A stretch of DNA of 64,000 bases from Opitutaceae bacterium (GCA_028280945.1 JANQKV010000037.1:1-64000), one strand, 5' to 3'. Positions 18,166-29,588 are shown, counted from the first letter of the stretch. Notes: generated from the sequence alone by a model not told the origin. Numbers and translations: made by a program.

Positions 18166-18885
18166 ATGGCAGAGAGCGCCCGCAAAAAAATCCTCGTGGT
18201 AGATGACGAGTCTGATGTCGCAGACTTGGTGGCCTATCATCTCAAAGCGAAGGGCTTCGACGTTGAAACGGTCAATGATCCGACGCACAGCATCGGCACT
18301 GCTCGGTCTTTCATGCCCGACTTGGTAATCCTCGATGTGATGATGCCGGAAATCAACGGCATTCAAATTTGCCGGATGCTGCGGGCTGATCCCAAGCTGA
18401 AACAGGTGCCTGTCATCTTCCTCACCGCCAAGGTGGAGGAGAACGACCGCGTCCAGGGCCTGGAAAGCGGTGCGGACGACTACGTCTGCAAACCTTTTAG
18501 CACCAAGGAGTTGGTCCTGCGCGTGCAGAACATACTGCGACGCAGCGGAGGCAAGGAAGCGGAAGAACCGGTCAAACTGATCGCCGGATCGATCGAGTTG
18601 GATGTGGACCGGCATGAAGTGAAAATCAACGGCAGCACCGTCGATCTGACCGCCACCGAGTTTAAACTGCTGCATCTTTTGATGGAGCGGCGGGGCCGGG
18701 TGCAGACCCGGGAGCATCTCCTGCTCAACGTGTGGAATTACGAAACGGAAATCGAAACCCGCACGGTTGATACCCATGTGCGTCGCCTGCGCGAGAAGCT
18801 CGGCACCGAAGCCGAGTGGATTGAAACGATTCGTGGGGTAGGGTATCGGATGGCCGAACGCCGCGTCCAAGAGTCGTCCGCTTGA
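18166..18885 (+). CDS. phoB: OmpR/PhoB-family response regulator
   Basis: 239 residues from the ATG at 18166 (MAESARKKILVVDDESDVADL); the ORF track starts seven codons earlier at a GTG. The receiver domain has the acidic pair VVDDE, phospho-acceptor Asp in LVILDVMMPEING, conserved Thr in VIFLTAK and Lys in DDYVCKPFS. The winged-helix output domain has the recognition stretch ETRTVDTHVRRLREKLG and ends IETIRGVGYRM. The adjacent PAS-type kinase follows after 39 bp, the usual phoB-phoR arrangement. Phosphate as the signal is inferred from the pair's layout; no pst genes are in the window. Confidence 0.85.
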   Translation: MAESARKKILVVDDESDVADLVAYHLKAKGFDVETVNDPTHSIGTARSFMPDLVILDVMMPEINGIQICRMLRADPKLKQVPVIFLTAKVEENDRVQGLESGADDYVCKPFSTKELVLRVQNILRRSGGKEAEEPVKLIAGSIELDVDRHEVKINGSTVDLTATEFKLLHLLMERRGRVQTREHLLLNVWNYETEIETRTVDTHVRRLREKLGTEAEWIETIRGVGYRMAERRVQESSA

Positions 18886-18924
18886 CCGATGGCGACCGCG
18901 ATGGCGGACTGAGCGTTACCGTTC

Positions 18925-20196
18925 ATGCTCGAAACTCTGGTTGTCGTATTGCTCGTGGCCTTGATCGTCACGGGAGCCAAGCTCGCTGGTCATCACCGCG
19001 CGCTTCGATCGGTTCGCGAGGCCATTGATCATCGCCAACCGTTTCTGCGGAAGGATGCCCCTGGTGCCAGCGGACGGGAGTGGGACAGATTTTGCGTTAC
19101 GGCCAATGAGTTGATCGAGCAAATTTCAGCGCTCGAGAAAACTCAAACCTCCCAACTGACCCAGCTCAATGTAACGCTGGGCAGCCTGAAGGAGGCGGTG
19201 CTGGTAGTGGATCATCACAACCATATCATGTTGGCTAACAACTCGTTGCAGGATATTTTTCCCGCGGCGACCCAAGCGATAGATGAGCGCTTGGAGGTGG
19301 TGCTGCACAGCGTGGAGTTTCTCAACTACGTCGAGGCGGTGCGCAACGGCGAGGCCCAGCCGCACCAGGAGATCGAGTTTGCCGAACTCAACGAAACCCG
19401 ATGGGTCGAGGTCACGGGAACCACGATTCCGGCCTTGGACAGTTCCAACGGCCAGTGGGTGCTGTTTGTGCTCCACGACGTCACCCGGCAGAAAGCGCTG
19501 GAGCGGGTGCGCAAGGAGTTCGTGGCCAACGTCTCGCACGAGCTGCGCACGCCCCTGGCGGTGATCAAGGGCTACATCGAGACCCTGGTGGAGGGGCACC
19601 AGGAAATGGACCCGATCGATCGCCAGCGATTTCTGGGCACGATTCAACGCCACACCGATCGGCTCAACTCGCTGCTGGAGGATCTGCTCACACTCTCCCG
19701 TCTGGAGTCGGTGAATCCCGGGCTCGAACGGGAGTCGATCGAACTGCGCCCCCACATTGCCGGCATTCTGGAAGACTACCGCAGTCGACCGCACGCCGAG
19801 GATCACGTGATTGTCGACGACCTTGATCCTGCCATCGACCGCCTGCTGGTGGATCCGCTCAAGCTGAACCAGGTGCTCAGCAACCTGCTGGACAACGCGC
19901 TCAAATACACGCCACCAGGCACGTGCATTAAAGTCATCGGGCATCTCCGGGCCGGAGAGGTGGAAATTCGCGTCAGCGACAACGGGCCCGGCATCCCGTC
20001 GGGGGACCTGCCCCACATTTTTGAACGTTTTTACCGCGTGGAAAAGGGTCGCTCGCGGGAGAAAGGCGGAACCGGCCTCGGCCTGAGCATCGTCAAACAC
20101 ATCGTGCAACTCCACGGCGGCCAGGTGCTGGCGAAAAGCAAGCCCGGGGAAGGCGTCACCTTCGTCCTTTCGTTTCCCCTGAGTCCGCCCCACTGA
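18925..20196 (+). CDS. phoR: PhoR-type sensor histidine kinase
   Basis: 423 residues: an N-terminal transmembrane helix (LETLVVVLLVALIVTGAKLAG) with almost no periplasmic loop, a PAS-like domain (VLVVDHHNHIMLANNSLQDIFP ... VTGTTIPALDSSNGQWVLFVLHDVT), HisKA with H-box NVSHELRTPLAVIKG, and HATPase with N-box VLSNLLDNALKYTPPG, G1 DNGPGIP, F-box FERFYRVEKGRS and G2 GGTGLGLSIVKHIV. Lack of a sensory loop fits PhoR, which senses transporter state rather than an external ligand; this is inference. It is downstream of the response regulator gene on the same strand. Confidence 0.85.
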   Translation: MLETLVVVLLVALIVTGAKLAGHHRALRSVREAIDHRQPFLRKDAPGASGREWDRFCVTANELIEQISALEKTQTSQLTQLNVTLGSLKEAVLVVDHHNHIMLANNSLQDIFPAATQAIDERLEVVLHSVEFLNYVEAVRNGEAQPHQEIEFAELNETRWVEVTGTTIPALDSSNGQWVLFVLHDVTRQKALERVRKEFVANVSHELRTPLAVIKGYIETLVEGHQEMDPIDRQRFLGTIQRHTDRLNSLLEDLLTLSRLESVNPGLERESIELRPHIAGILEDYRSRPHAEDHVIVDDLDPAIDRLLVDPLKLNQVLSNLLDNALKYTPPGTCIKVIGHLRAGEVEIRVSDNGPGIPSGDLPHIFERFYRVEKGRSREKGGTGLGLSIVKHIVQLHGGQVLAKSKPGEGVTFVLSFPLSPPH

Positions 20197-20296
20197 CTTG
20201 TTGCCCGGCCTTACGACCTTGCTCCAGCGAATATGGCGAACGGTTCGGCCATGATGGAGCTTGCCACTGCAGCAGCCCCGACGTTTTACCCGCGCC

Positions 20297-20890
20297 ATGC
20301 CACCCATCGAAGAGGCCATCGCCATTCGCCAGCAACGACTGGCCGGCATTCGGCGCACCCTGGCGGAGGTCCCGTTGGACCATCCGCGGCTGACGTTGGA
20401 GATCGGCTGCGGCCACGGGCACTTCCTGACGGCCTACGCCGCGGCCCACCCGCAGGAGCATTGCGTGGCCATTGACATCATCGAGGAGCGGCTGCGGAAG
20501 GCCCAACGGAAGTCGGATCGGGCCGGCTTGACGAACAGCACCTGGCTGCGGGCGGCGGCTGACGTGTTTTTGGACGCGCTGCCGGTGGCAACGCGATTCA
20601 CCGGCCGCATCCTGGTGCTATTCCCGGATCCGTGGCCCAAGAAGAAGCACTGGAAAAACCGACTGATCCAACCGGCATTCCTCTCCCGGCTGGCGGAGTT
20701 CACCGCCCCAACCACACCGCTGTGCTTCCGAACCGACCACCAGCCTTACTTCGAAACTGCGCTTGAAGTCGTTTCCGACCACCCTGATTGGGCGCTCGAT
20801 CCGGCCGGCGAGTGGCCGTTTGAGCATGAGTCGGTCTTCGAGTCGAAGGCCGAGAGTTTCGCCTCCTGGATTGCCCGGCGGAAAACATGA
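20297..20890 (+). CDS. trmB: tRNA (guanine-N7-)-methyltransferase TrmB
   Basis: TrmB uses S-adenosylmethionine to methylate G46 of tRNAs. The ATG at 20297 (MPPIEEAIAIRQQRL) is preferred over the track's TTG start 12 codons upstream. The SAM-binding motif is LEIGCGHGHFL, with AIDIIEERL next. The family signature VLFPDPWPKKKHWKNRL, which carries catalytic and tRNA-binding residues, is complete, as is the C-terminal FRTDHQPYFETALE. At 197 residues it is of normal size. It lies between phoR and atpB on the same strand. Confidence 0.95.
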   Translation: MPPIEEAIAIRQQRLAGIRRTLAEVPLDHPRLTLEIGCGHGHFLTAYAAAHPQEHCVAIDIIEERLRKAQRKSDRAGLTNSTWLRAAADVFLDALPVATRFTGRILVLFPDPWPKKKHWKNRLIQPAFLSRLAEFTAPTTPLCFRTDHQPYFETALEVVSDHPDWALDPAGEWPFEHESVFESKAESFASWIARRKT

Positions 20891-21035
20891 CATGATTAGC
20901 GTCAATGAGGGTGGGGGAGCGTTTGCGCTAATGATTGCCATCAGTGGGTGCTGAGGAGGTTTCAAAGGTTGACGGGGGAGAGCGCGCGCCCCTACGGATT
21001 TTCGTTCCAGTCCTCAAAAGCATCTCCTGGCTTCC

Positions 21036-21878
21036 ATGTCCCGAGTTACAAAACTCCTCACAACTCTTCCCTTTCTTCTCGGTGCCTCCGTGGCGTCCGC
21101 CGAGGTATCGCCCCGAGCGGAACCGCTTGTTGAGTCCGGACTGTTCACCAACTCCATTCTGACCGGCTGGATTTATTCGGGCATTATTTTGGCACTCCTC
21201 ATCTGGGCGGTCGGCAAGCCGTCCATTCGCCCGACCAAAGGCCAGGCGCTGATGGAAGCGCTGCTTACGGGCCTGCGTGATCTCTTTGAGCCGATTGTCG
21301 GCAAAAAGGCTTTTCCCGCCGCCTTCCCGTTGTTGGCGACACTCTTCCTCTTCATCTTGGTCAACAATTGGTCGGGGCTGATCCCCGGCGTGGGCACCAT
21401 CGGCTGGCATGGTGCGGACGGACACTTCACCCCGCTGGTGCGTCCGTTCACAGCCGACTTCAACGGCACGATCGCCCTGGCACTGCTGTCGTTCGGCGCG
21501 TGGCTGATCATCGTCTTTAAGTATGCCGGACCGAAGGTGCTGTTTGTCGATCTGTTCGGCAACAAAGCCGACAAGTCCGAGACCCCCGGCTGGCTCTACC
21601 CGATTCTCACCCTCGTGTTCTTTGTGGTCGGTTTCATCGAAGTGTTCTCGATCATCATCCGCCCCTTCACCCTTTCCGTTCGCCTCTTCGGCAATGTTTA
21701 CGGCGGTGAAAACCTGCTCCACGGCACCAGCTTCTTTTTCATTTTCTACTTCCTCGAGCTCTTTGTCGGCCTGATTCAGGCCACGGTCTTCACGCTGCTG
21801 AGCGCCGTTTATATCGGTCTCATTTGCAACCACGGCGACGATCACGACCACGAGGAGGGTCACGCCGAGGCCCACTGA
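21036..21878 (+). CDS. atpB: F1Fo ATP synthase subunit a
   Basis: 280 residues with an N-terminal signal-like segment (TKLLTTLPFLLGASVASAEV) ahead of the family core. Multiple membrane helices are visible. The essential Arg lies in IIIRPFTLSVRLFGN, and the C-terminal helix is FVGLIQATVFTLLSAVYIGL. The tail is His/Asp/Glu-rich (HGDDHDHEEGHAEAH), a local peculiarity. Subunit a forms the two ion half-channels beside the c-ring. It is the first gene of an atpBEFHAGDC operon; no atpI lies upstream, where trmB ends 145 bp before. No Shine-Dalgarno precedes the ATG. Confidence 0.96.
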   Translation: MSRVTKLLTTLPFLLGASVASAEVSPRAEPLVESGLFTNSILTGWIYSGIILALLIWAVGKPSIRPTKGQALMEALLTGLRDLFEPIVGKKAFPAAFPLLATLFLFILVNNWSGLIPGVGTIGWHGADGHFTPLVRPFTADFNGTIALALLSFGAWLIIVFKYAGPKVLFVDLFGNKADKSETPGWLYPILTLVFFVVGFIEVFSIIIRPFTLSVRLFGNVYGGENLLHGTSFFFIFYFLELFVGLIQATVFTLLSAVYIGLICNHGDDHDHEEGHAEAH

Positions 21879-21936
21879 TCCTTTCCCGTCGGGAGCATGC
21901 CAAGCGCGTGCACGGCGGAAACCGCAACCACCCTAA

Positions 21937-22155
<219 letters not shown>

Positions 22156-22172
22156 GCGAGTTTTGTAATCCC

Positions 22173-22207
22173 CCGCGCCGTTGATTGATCCACTCAGTCC
22201 GGCGCGG
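22173..22207 (+). promoter_or_regulatory. GC-rich intercistronic hairpin between atpE and atpF
   Basis: ccgcgccg (22173-22180) pairs perfectly with cggcgcgg (22200-22207) around a 19-nt loop. No U-run follows, so full termination is unlikely. A stem just downstream of atpE could stabilise upstream mRNA or help raise c-subunit output relative to later subunits; this is inference. Confidence 0.45.
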
Positions 22208-22245
22208 ACTTCACTTTTCCAACCACCCTCCAACCTCCTCGCGAT

Positions 22246-22809
22246 ATGATGGCCAACTTGATCCTCGCAGCAGCAGACGCCTCGGCGGCATCCGGCGGCG
22301 TGCTCGAGCAATTCGGACTCGGCTCCTTCGGCATCGAAGGCAAATACATCGTGCTGCAGTTGATCGGCTTCTCGATCTTCTTTGCAGTCGTCTACTTCAA
22401 GCTGATCAAACCGATCACCTCCGCCATGGAGGAACGCCAGGCCAAGATCGACGCCGGCATCAAGCACACCGAGGAGATGAAGCAGAAGCTCGACGCTGCC
22501 GCCGAAGAGAGCGCTGCCATCATCAAAAACGCCCAAGGGGAGGCCACCAAGATCATCGAGGAAGCCCGCGTCTCCGCCAAAGCTTTCCTGGAGAAGCAAA
22601 CCCAGGAAGCCACCACCAAGGCGCAGGACATCGTGGCAAAAGCCCAGCACGCCACCGAGCTGGAACATCGCAAGATGATCGCCGAAGCCCGCACCGAAAT
22701 TGCCCGCCTCGTCGTCGCCACCACCCAGCAGGTTTTGGCCAAGGAACTCACCGAGGAGGACCGCAAGCGTTACAACGACGCAGCCGCCAAAGAGCTGACC
22801 CTCGCCTGA
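22246..22809 (+). CDS. atpF: F1Fo ATP synthase subunit b
   Basis: 187 residues: a short extracytoplasmic N-terminus, one membrane helix (YIVLQLIGFSIFFAVVYFKLI, residues about 32-52), then a long charged helix (MEERQAKIDAGIKHTEEMKQKLDAAAEE onward) that forms the peripheral stalk dimer. Length is slightly above average. It lies 90 bp after atpE and 7 bp before atpH. Confidence 0.93.
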   Translation: MMANLILAAADASAASGGVLEQFGLGSFGIEGKYIVLQLIGFSIFFAVVYFKLIKPITSAMEERQAKIDAGIKHTEEMKQKLDAAAEESAAIIKNAQGEATKIIEEARVSAKAFLEKQTQEATTKAQDIVAKAQHATELEHRKMIAEARTEIARLVVATTQQVLAKELTEEDRKRYNDAAAKELTLA

Positions 22810-22816
22810 CCGAACC

Positions 22817-23212
22817 GTGGCCACCGCGAAAAAAGCGCAAGAACTCGCCAAGCAACTCACGGCGTTGAGCCTGGGTTCCGACGGCGCCGTGGATCCCGAA
22901 CGTGTTGCCGGCGTACTGGCCTACCTCGACAAGCACCAGCCCGCCCAGCTTGTCACCGTGCTCAAGGCCTACCACCGCCGCATCGAACGCGAGCTGCAGA
23001 AAACCAACGCCGTGGTTGAGCATGCCGGGGAGGTTTCATCCGAAGTCCTTGCCGCCATCGGCGGAGCCCTCACCCAAAAATACAAGCGCTCCATCGCGAC
23101 CTCGGCAGCGCGCAACGATGACCTCATCGCCGGCCTGCGCGTCCGTATCGCCGATGACGTTTATGAGTCCACCGTCGCCGGCCAACTCGATGACCTCGCC
23201 GCCTCGGTCTGA
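22817..23212 (+). CDS. atpH: F1Fo ATP synthase subunit delta, short form
   Basis: 131 residues from a GTG start, against about 175-180 in typical delta subunits. The C-terminal part is recognisable (ALTQKYKRSIATSAARNDDLIAGLRVRIADDVYESTVAGQLDDLA matches the DxxLIGGxxIRVGDxVxDxSVxGxLxxL region). The N-terminal helical bundle that binds the alpha subunit is shortened or highly diverged. Position between atpF and atpA fixes the identity. No frameshift is visible: the frame upstream is occupied by atpF, which ends only 7 bp earlier. Confidence 0.85.
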   Translation: MATAKKAQELAKQLTALSLGSDGAVDPERVAGVLAYLDKHQPAQLVTVLKAYHRRIERELQKTNAVVEHAGEVSSEVLAAIGGALTQKYKRSIATSAARNDDLIAGLRVRIADDVYESTVAGQLDDLAASV

Positions 23213-23266
23213 ACCTTTCCTTCCACTTTCAATTAAACAAATCCCCTCAACTTCGTCCGCGTCGAC

Positions 23267-24790
<1,524 letters not shown>

Positions 24791-24803
24791 GCCAATTTTC
24801 GAA

Positions 24804-24875
24804 TTACGAGTTACGAAGGACGAATTGATCCGAACCCGCGAAAACCAATCTGAATTCGTAATTCTGAAATCGTAA
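24804..24875. repeat. AT-rich imperfect hairpin between atpA and atpG
   Basis: ttacgagttacgaaggacgaatt (23 nt) is complementary at 18 of 23 positions to aattcgtaattctgaaatcgtaa. Its composition differs sharply from the GC-rich flanks. It resembles a small non-coding repeat inserted between two cotranscribed genes and ends just before the atpG ATG. Confidence 0.6.
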
Positions 24876-24881
24876 ATCTAC

Positions 24882-25763
24882 ATGCCTTCTACACGAGATA
24901 TCCGGCGGCGAATTAAGTCCGTAAAGAACACTCGCCAGATTACCAAGGCGATGGAGTTGGTCGCTGCGTCGAAAATGAAGAAGGCCCAGGCCGCCGCCCT
25001 CGCCGGTCGCCCCTACGCTCTCCTCATGGCCGACATGCTGGCCGCCTTGGCTCCCAAGGTTGACGCCAACCAACATCCGTTTTTGCAGCCCCGCGAGGTC
25101 AAAACCCGCGGCATCCTGCTGATCACGACCGACAAGGGCCTCTGCGGACCGCTCAACGCCAACCTCTTTAAACTGGTCAGCGAGATAGAGGGCCCGGCCA
25201 AGTTTGTCGTTTCGGGCCGCAAGGGCGCCCAGTTCCTCGCTCGCACCAAGCGCGACGTGGTGGCTGATTTTGGCATCACCGACAAGGTGCCGTTCCACGA
25301 GATCAAAGTCATCGGCGACTTCATGATCGACCTCTTCCTCCAAGGCCAGATCGACACCATCGAGGTCATCTACCCGCGGTTTAAGAACACCCTGGTCCAG
25401 GAGCCGGTGCATCGACCCGTTATTCTGCCACTCGACAGCCTCAACGACTTTGTCGCCAACCTCGCCGAGGACGGCGGCGGTGATGCCAAGGCCAAGGCGG
25501 ACGACCGCCTGATGATCTTCGAGCCCAACGCCCAGACCGTGCTCGAAGCCCTGCTGCCATTCTACGTCAAACGCTTCCTCTATCAACTCGCGCTGTCCAC
25601 CAAGGCCTCGGAGCACTCCGCCCGCATGGTCGCCATGAAGACCGCCAAGGACAACGCCACCAACCTGCTCGACGACCTGACCCTCGAATACAACAAGGCG
25701 CGCCAGGCTGCCATCACCCAGGAAATTCTCGAAATCGCCGCCGCCCAGTTCACGGCAGCGTAG
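24882..25763 (+). CDS. atpG: F1Fo ATP synthase subunit gamma
   Basis: 293 residues. It starts MPSTRDIRRRIKSVKNTRQITKAMELVAASKMKKAQ, the conserved N-terminal helix of the central rotor. The Rossmann-like middle has GILLITTDKGLCGPLNANLF. The C-terminal helix has ASEHSARMVAMKTAKDNATNLLDDLTLEYNKARQAAITQEILEI, the conserved partner of the N-terminal coiled coil. Gamma transmits torque from the c-ring to the alpha3beta3 head. Confidence 0.97.
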   Translation: MPSTRDIRRRIKSVKNTRQITKAMELVAASKMKKAQAAALAGRPYALLMADMLAALAPKVDANQHPFLQPREVKTRGILLITTDKGLCGPLNANLFKLVSEIEGPAKFVVSGRKGAQFLARTKRDVVADFGITDKVPFHEIKVIGDFMIDLFLQGQIDTIEVIYPRFKNTLVQEPVHRPVILPLDSLNDFVANLAEDGGGDAKAKADDRLMIFEPNAQTVLEALLPFYVKRFLYQLALSTKASEHSARMVAMKTAKDNATNLLDDLTLEYNKARQAAITQEILEIAAAQFTAA

Positions 25764-25795
25764 ACCATCACCCACCTCCCGCTTCTCCTTTTTAG

Positions 25796-27214
<1,419 letters not shown>

Positions 27215-27221
27215 TTTTGGC

Positions 27222-27306
27222 CTAAGTCAGAATGAGGAAATCCGAATGCAGAATACTGGTCACCCGCAGTCTAAATCTGCATTCATCATTCAAACTTAGA
27301 ACTTAG
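27222..27306. repeat. AT-rich imperfect hairpin between atpD and atpC
   Basis: Outer arms ctaagt (27222-27227) and acttag (27301-27306) and an inner perfect 9-bp stem gaatgcaga (27244-27252)/tctgcattc (27276-27284) form a long interrupted hairpin. Like the atpA-atpG element it is AT-rich and fills an intercistronic gap of the same operon. It ends about 5 bp before the atpC start. Confidence 0.55.
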
Positions 27307-27310
27307 AAAG

Positions 27311-27727
27311 ATGTCTCTTTCGTTAGAAATCGTCACCCCTGAGGCCAAGGTTTACTCGGACACGGTCGACCACGTTGTTGTCCCTACCGTCGAAGGCGAA
27401 ATCGGTGTGCTTCCAGGCCACTTGCCCTTGCTGTCCCAAGTGGCTGATGGCGAACTCCGGGTCACCAAGGGCAACAATTCGGAGACACTGGTGGTGGGCG
27501 ATGGCTTTGTGGAAGTGCAGGGCGACAAGGTTTCGATCCTCGCCGAACACGCCATCGAAGAGAACCAGATCGACGAAGACGCCGTCGAAAAGGCCATGCA
27601 GCGAGCCCAGGCCGCTTTGGAGGAGGCCAAGAAGGACAACCTCGATCCGGCTGAAGTGGAACGCCTTGAAAGTGTCGTCCGCTTCGCTGTCGCCCAACTC
27701 GGCATCAAAAAACGCCGCCGGGGTTGA
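27311..27727 (+). CDS. atpC: F1Fo ATP synthase subunit epsilon
   Basis: 138 residues. The N-terminal beta-sandwich (SLEIVTPEAKVYSDTVDHVVVPTVEGEIGVLPGHLPLLSQV) and the C-terminal two-helix part (QIDEDAVEKAMQRAQAALEEAKKDN...VRFAVAQLGIKKRRRG) are both present. Epsilon couples gamma to the c-ring and in many bacteria inhibits ATP hydrolysis through its C-terminal helices. It is the last gene of the operon. An 8-bp stem at 27745-27763 follows (ccagcgcc/ggcgttgg) but lacks a U-run. Confidence 0.95.
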   Translation: MSLSLEIVTPEAKVYSDTVDHVVVPTVEGEIGVLPGHLPLLSQVADGELRVTKGNNSETLVVGDGFVEVQGDKVSILAEHAIEENQIDEDAVEKAMQRAQAALEEAKKDNLDPAEVERLESVVRFAVAQLGIKKRRRG

Positions 27728-27908
27728 CCCGATCACGCTCGAACCCAGCGCCAGGGGCGTTGGCTGGATTTATGCTGCTTTCGGAAGTCGGTGCGCTTCC
27801 ACGCGAACTTCTGATTGCAAATAATTAACTAAAGCCGAATCTTGCGTCGAAGCTACTATCCGCACAGCTTCTTTCTCCCATCACTTTTCCAACCCTGCCC
27901 GTATTACC

Positions 27909-28943
27909 ATGACACTCCTCCGCAAACTTTTAGCTGCCCTGCTCGTCAGTCTTGTCGCGGCAGGTTCAGTCGTCGCCCAAAACATCCCAGCAATCCAGGC
28001 CCGGATCGCAGCTCTGGGGGCGAACCCAACTCAGGCCCAGATCCAACAAGCCCTTCAGGCCGCAATCGCTGCTGGTGAGGTTGATATTACCGATGCGGAT
28101 CAGGTCACGGCGGCTGTTTCCGCCATTGTAGCTGCCGTTCCCACTGCGGATGTCGCGGTTGTTGCCGAAGCCGTTACTCAAGCCGTGGTCGCCGAGGTCG
28201 CCGCCAGCCCGAATGCTACCACTTCGGACGTGCAAGCGGTGACTCAAGCCGCCGCGGAAGGTGCCGCGGAAGGTGCTGTCGCTGGCGCGGCGGCCCAAGG
28301 CGCCGATGTCCAAGTCGCCGCTCAAGCGGCGGCCGGTGGAGCATCCGCCGGAGCAGTCACCGCAGTGGTCTCTTCGGCCAACCCAGCAATTTCAACTGCA
28401 TCCGCCGTTGTCGCTCAGGCCGCATCCGCCGGTGCTTCCACCGGTGCATCCAATGCAGCGGCAGCGGCAAACGTTACCGTGGACACCACGGCTGTCGTAA
28501 CTGCGTCCAACACTGCTGCTTCCGAGGCTATTACAGAGTCGACCACCACAGAGACTATTACGGTCGTCGAAACGCCAACGGATCCGGGCGATGCCCCGGG
28601 CGAGATTGACCCGGGTGAAATTGAGCAGATCACCACAACCACGTTCACAATCCAGCTCTCCTACGGCACCCTCACTGTTTCTATTGTGAGCAATGTTACC
28701 GGCGGAGAAAGCGTGAGCATCGTGCCCAATGGCACGACCGCCGAAACCGTGGTTTCAAGTAACGGAGGTGATCTCAATGATTTGCTGCTTCCCGGCGTAC
28801 AGCAACCGGACGGCTCGGTGGTGCCACTCAACACCGCTCAGCTTAATGTCATTGGCGAAGCGATCAGGACTCTTCCCGGTGCTCCGACAAACGTGGTGGT
28901 GGACGTTCCCAACAATCCCATCTTTGTCAGCCCCTCGAGCTGA
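27909..28943 (+). CDS. Ala/Val-rich low-complexity secreted protein
   Basis: 344 residues. The signal peptide is MTLLRKLLAALLVSLVAAGSVVAQ. Residues about 25-215 are extremely rich in Ala, Val, Ser, Thr and Gln with short quasi-repeats (VAQAASAGASTGASNAAAA). This is followed by a Pro/Asp/Glu linker (TPTDPGDAPGEIDPGEIEQ) and a C-terminal segment with beta-strand-like sequence (TFTIQLSYGTLTVSIVSNVTGGESVSIV). I recognise no named domain. Envelope or extracellular location is inferred from the signal peptide. It is monocistronic: atpC ends 181 bp upstream and a strong intrinsic terminator lies 22 bp downstream. Confidence 0.75.
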   Translation: MTLLRKLLAALLVSLVAAGSVVAQNIPAIQARIAALGANPTQAQIQQALQAAIAAGEVDITDADQVTAAVSAIVAAVPTADVAVVAEAVTQAVVAEVAASPNATTSDVQAVTQAAAEGAAEGAVAGAAAQGADVQVAAQAAAGGASAGAVTAVVSSANPAISTASAVVAQAASAGASTGASNAAAAANVTVDTTAVVTASNTAASEAITESTTTETITVVETPTDPGDAPGEIDPGEIEQITTTTFTIQLSYGTLTVSIVSNVTGGESVSIVPNGTTAETVVSSNGGDLNDLLLPGVQQPDGSVVPLNTAQLNVIGEAIRTLPGAPTNVVVDVPNNPIFVSPSS

Positions 28944-28965
28944 TCCGAACATCTTCTCCCTTTTT

Positions 28966-28996
28966 AAAAGCGCACCTTAGGAAGGTGCGCTTTTTT
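28966..28996 (+). terminator. Rho-independent terminator
   Basis: aaaagcgcacctt and aaggtgcgctttt form a perfect 13-bp stem around a 3-nt loop, followed by a run of T. It ends the transcript of the Ala-rich protein and insulates the downstream feo operon. Confidence 0.93.
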
Positions 28997-29061
28997 GTGC
29001 CTCTCTGAGGACAGTGGCGATTGACATTGAAAATGAGTCTCAATCGAATTCCGTCCTCCTT

Positions 29062-29310
29062 ATGCCCGACGCTTCATCTGTCAGCCTGTTGCCCCTGTGC
29101 CAGCTCCCCGCCGGAGCCTTGGGCGTCGTGACAGAATTGCAGGGTGAGGGGACGTTTCGCCAGCGGGTGCGCGAGCTCGGTTTTGGCGAATCCGCCGAGG
29201 TCATGAAGGTCTCGGGCCGCGCGACCATCATTTGCCAAGTGAACGGCTGTCGCATCGCCCTGAGCCACGATGCCGCCCGGCAGATCATGGTGGCTCCGCA
29301 GGCGGGCTGA
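29062..29310 (+). CDS. feoA: FeoA-family protein (first of two)
   Basis: 82 residues from the ATG at 29062 (MPDASSVSLLPLCQLPAGALGVV); the track's GTG start at 29014 would add 16 residues without family character. The SH3-like FeoA fold is recognisable in LCQLPAGALGVVTELQG...FRQRVRELGFGESAEVMKVSGRATIICQVNGCRIALSHDAARQIMV. FeoA proteins are small cytoplasmic partners of the ferrous iron transporter FeoB. A second, different FeoA follows after 37 bp, then FeoB. Confidence 0.88.
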   Translation: MPDASSVSLLPLCQLPAGALGVVTELQGEGTFRQRVRELGFGESAEVMKVSGRATIICQVNGCRIALSHDAARQIMVAPQAG

Positions 29311-29347
29311 AGCGCCGCGTCTCGACTGCTCCCTTGGTTTAACCCGC

Positions 29348-29587
29348 ATGGCTGACCCAATCGCTTTATCCCACCTCCCCGTTGGCTCACAGGCCAACGT
29401 GGTTGACTATCCGCTTTCCGGCACGGCGTTTCTTCGCCTGCGGGAAATGGGGCTGCTGCCCGGAACCACCGTCACGTTGATGCGCAAGGCTCCCCTGGGG
29501 GACCCCTTGGAGATCAAGGTCCGCGGCTACAACCTGACCTTGCGCAAGACCGAGGCCGACCACATCACCGTCGAGCCTGTCGCCTGA
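29348..29587 (+). CDS. feoA: FeoA-family protein (second of two)
   Basis: 79 residues from the ATG at 29348 (MADPIALSHLPVGSQANVVDY); the longer track ORF overlaps the first feoA and is not supported. It shows the canonical FeoA pattern: LREMGLLPGTTVTLMRKAPLGDPLEIKVRGYNLTLRKTEADHITV. It stops one base before the feoB ATG, so coupled translation is likely. Two FeoA paralogues with one FeoB is a known variant arrangement. Confidence 0.92.
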   Translation: MADPIALSHLPVGSQANVVDYPLSGTAFLRLREMGLLPGTTVTLMRKAPLGDPLEIKVRGYNLTLRKTEADHITVEPVA

Positions 29588-29588
29588 A

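Noticed and set aside
19126-20358. 410-aa minus-strand ORF
   Set aside because: Shadow of phoR; no domain pattern.
27745-27763. Stem after atpC
   Set aside because: 8-bp stem with a G-T pair but no U-run; not called as a terminator.
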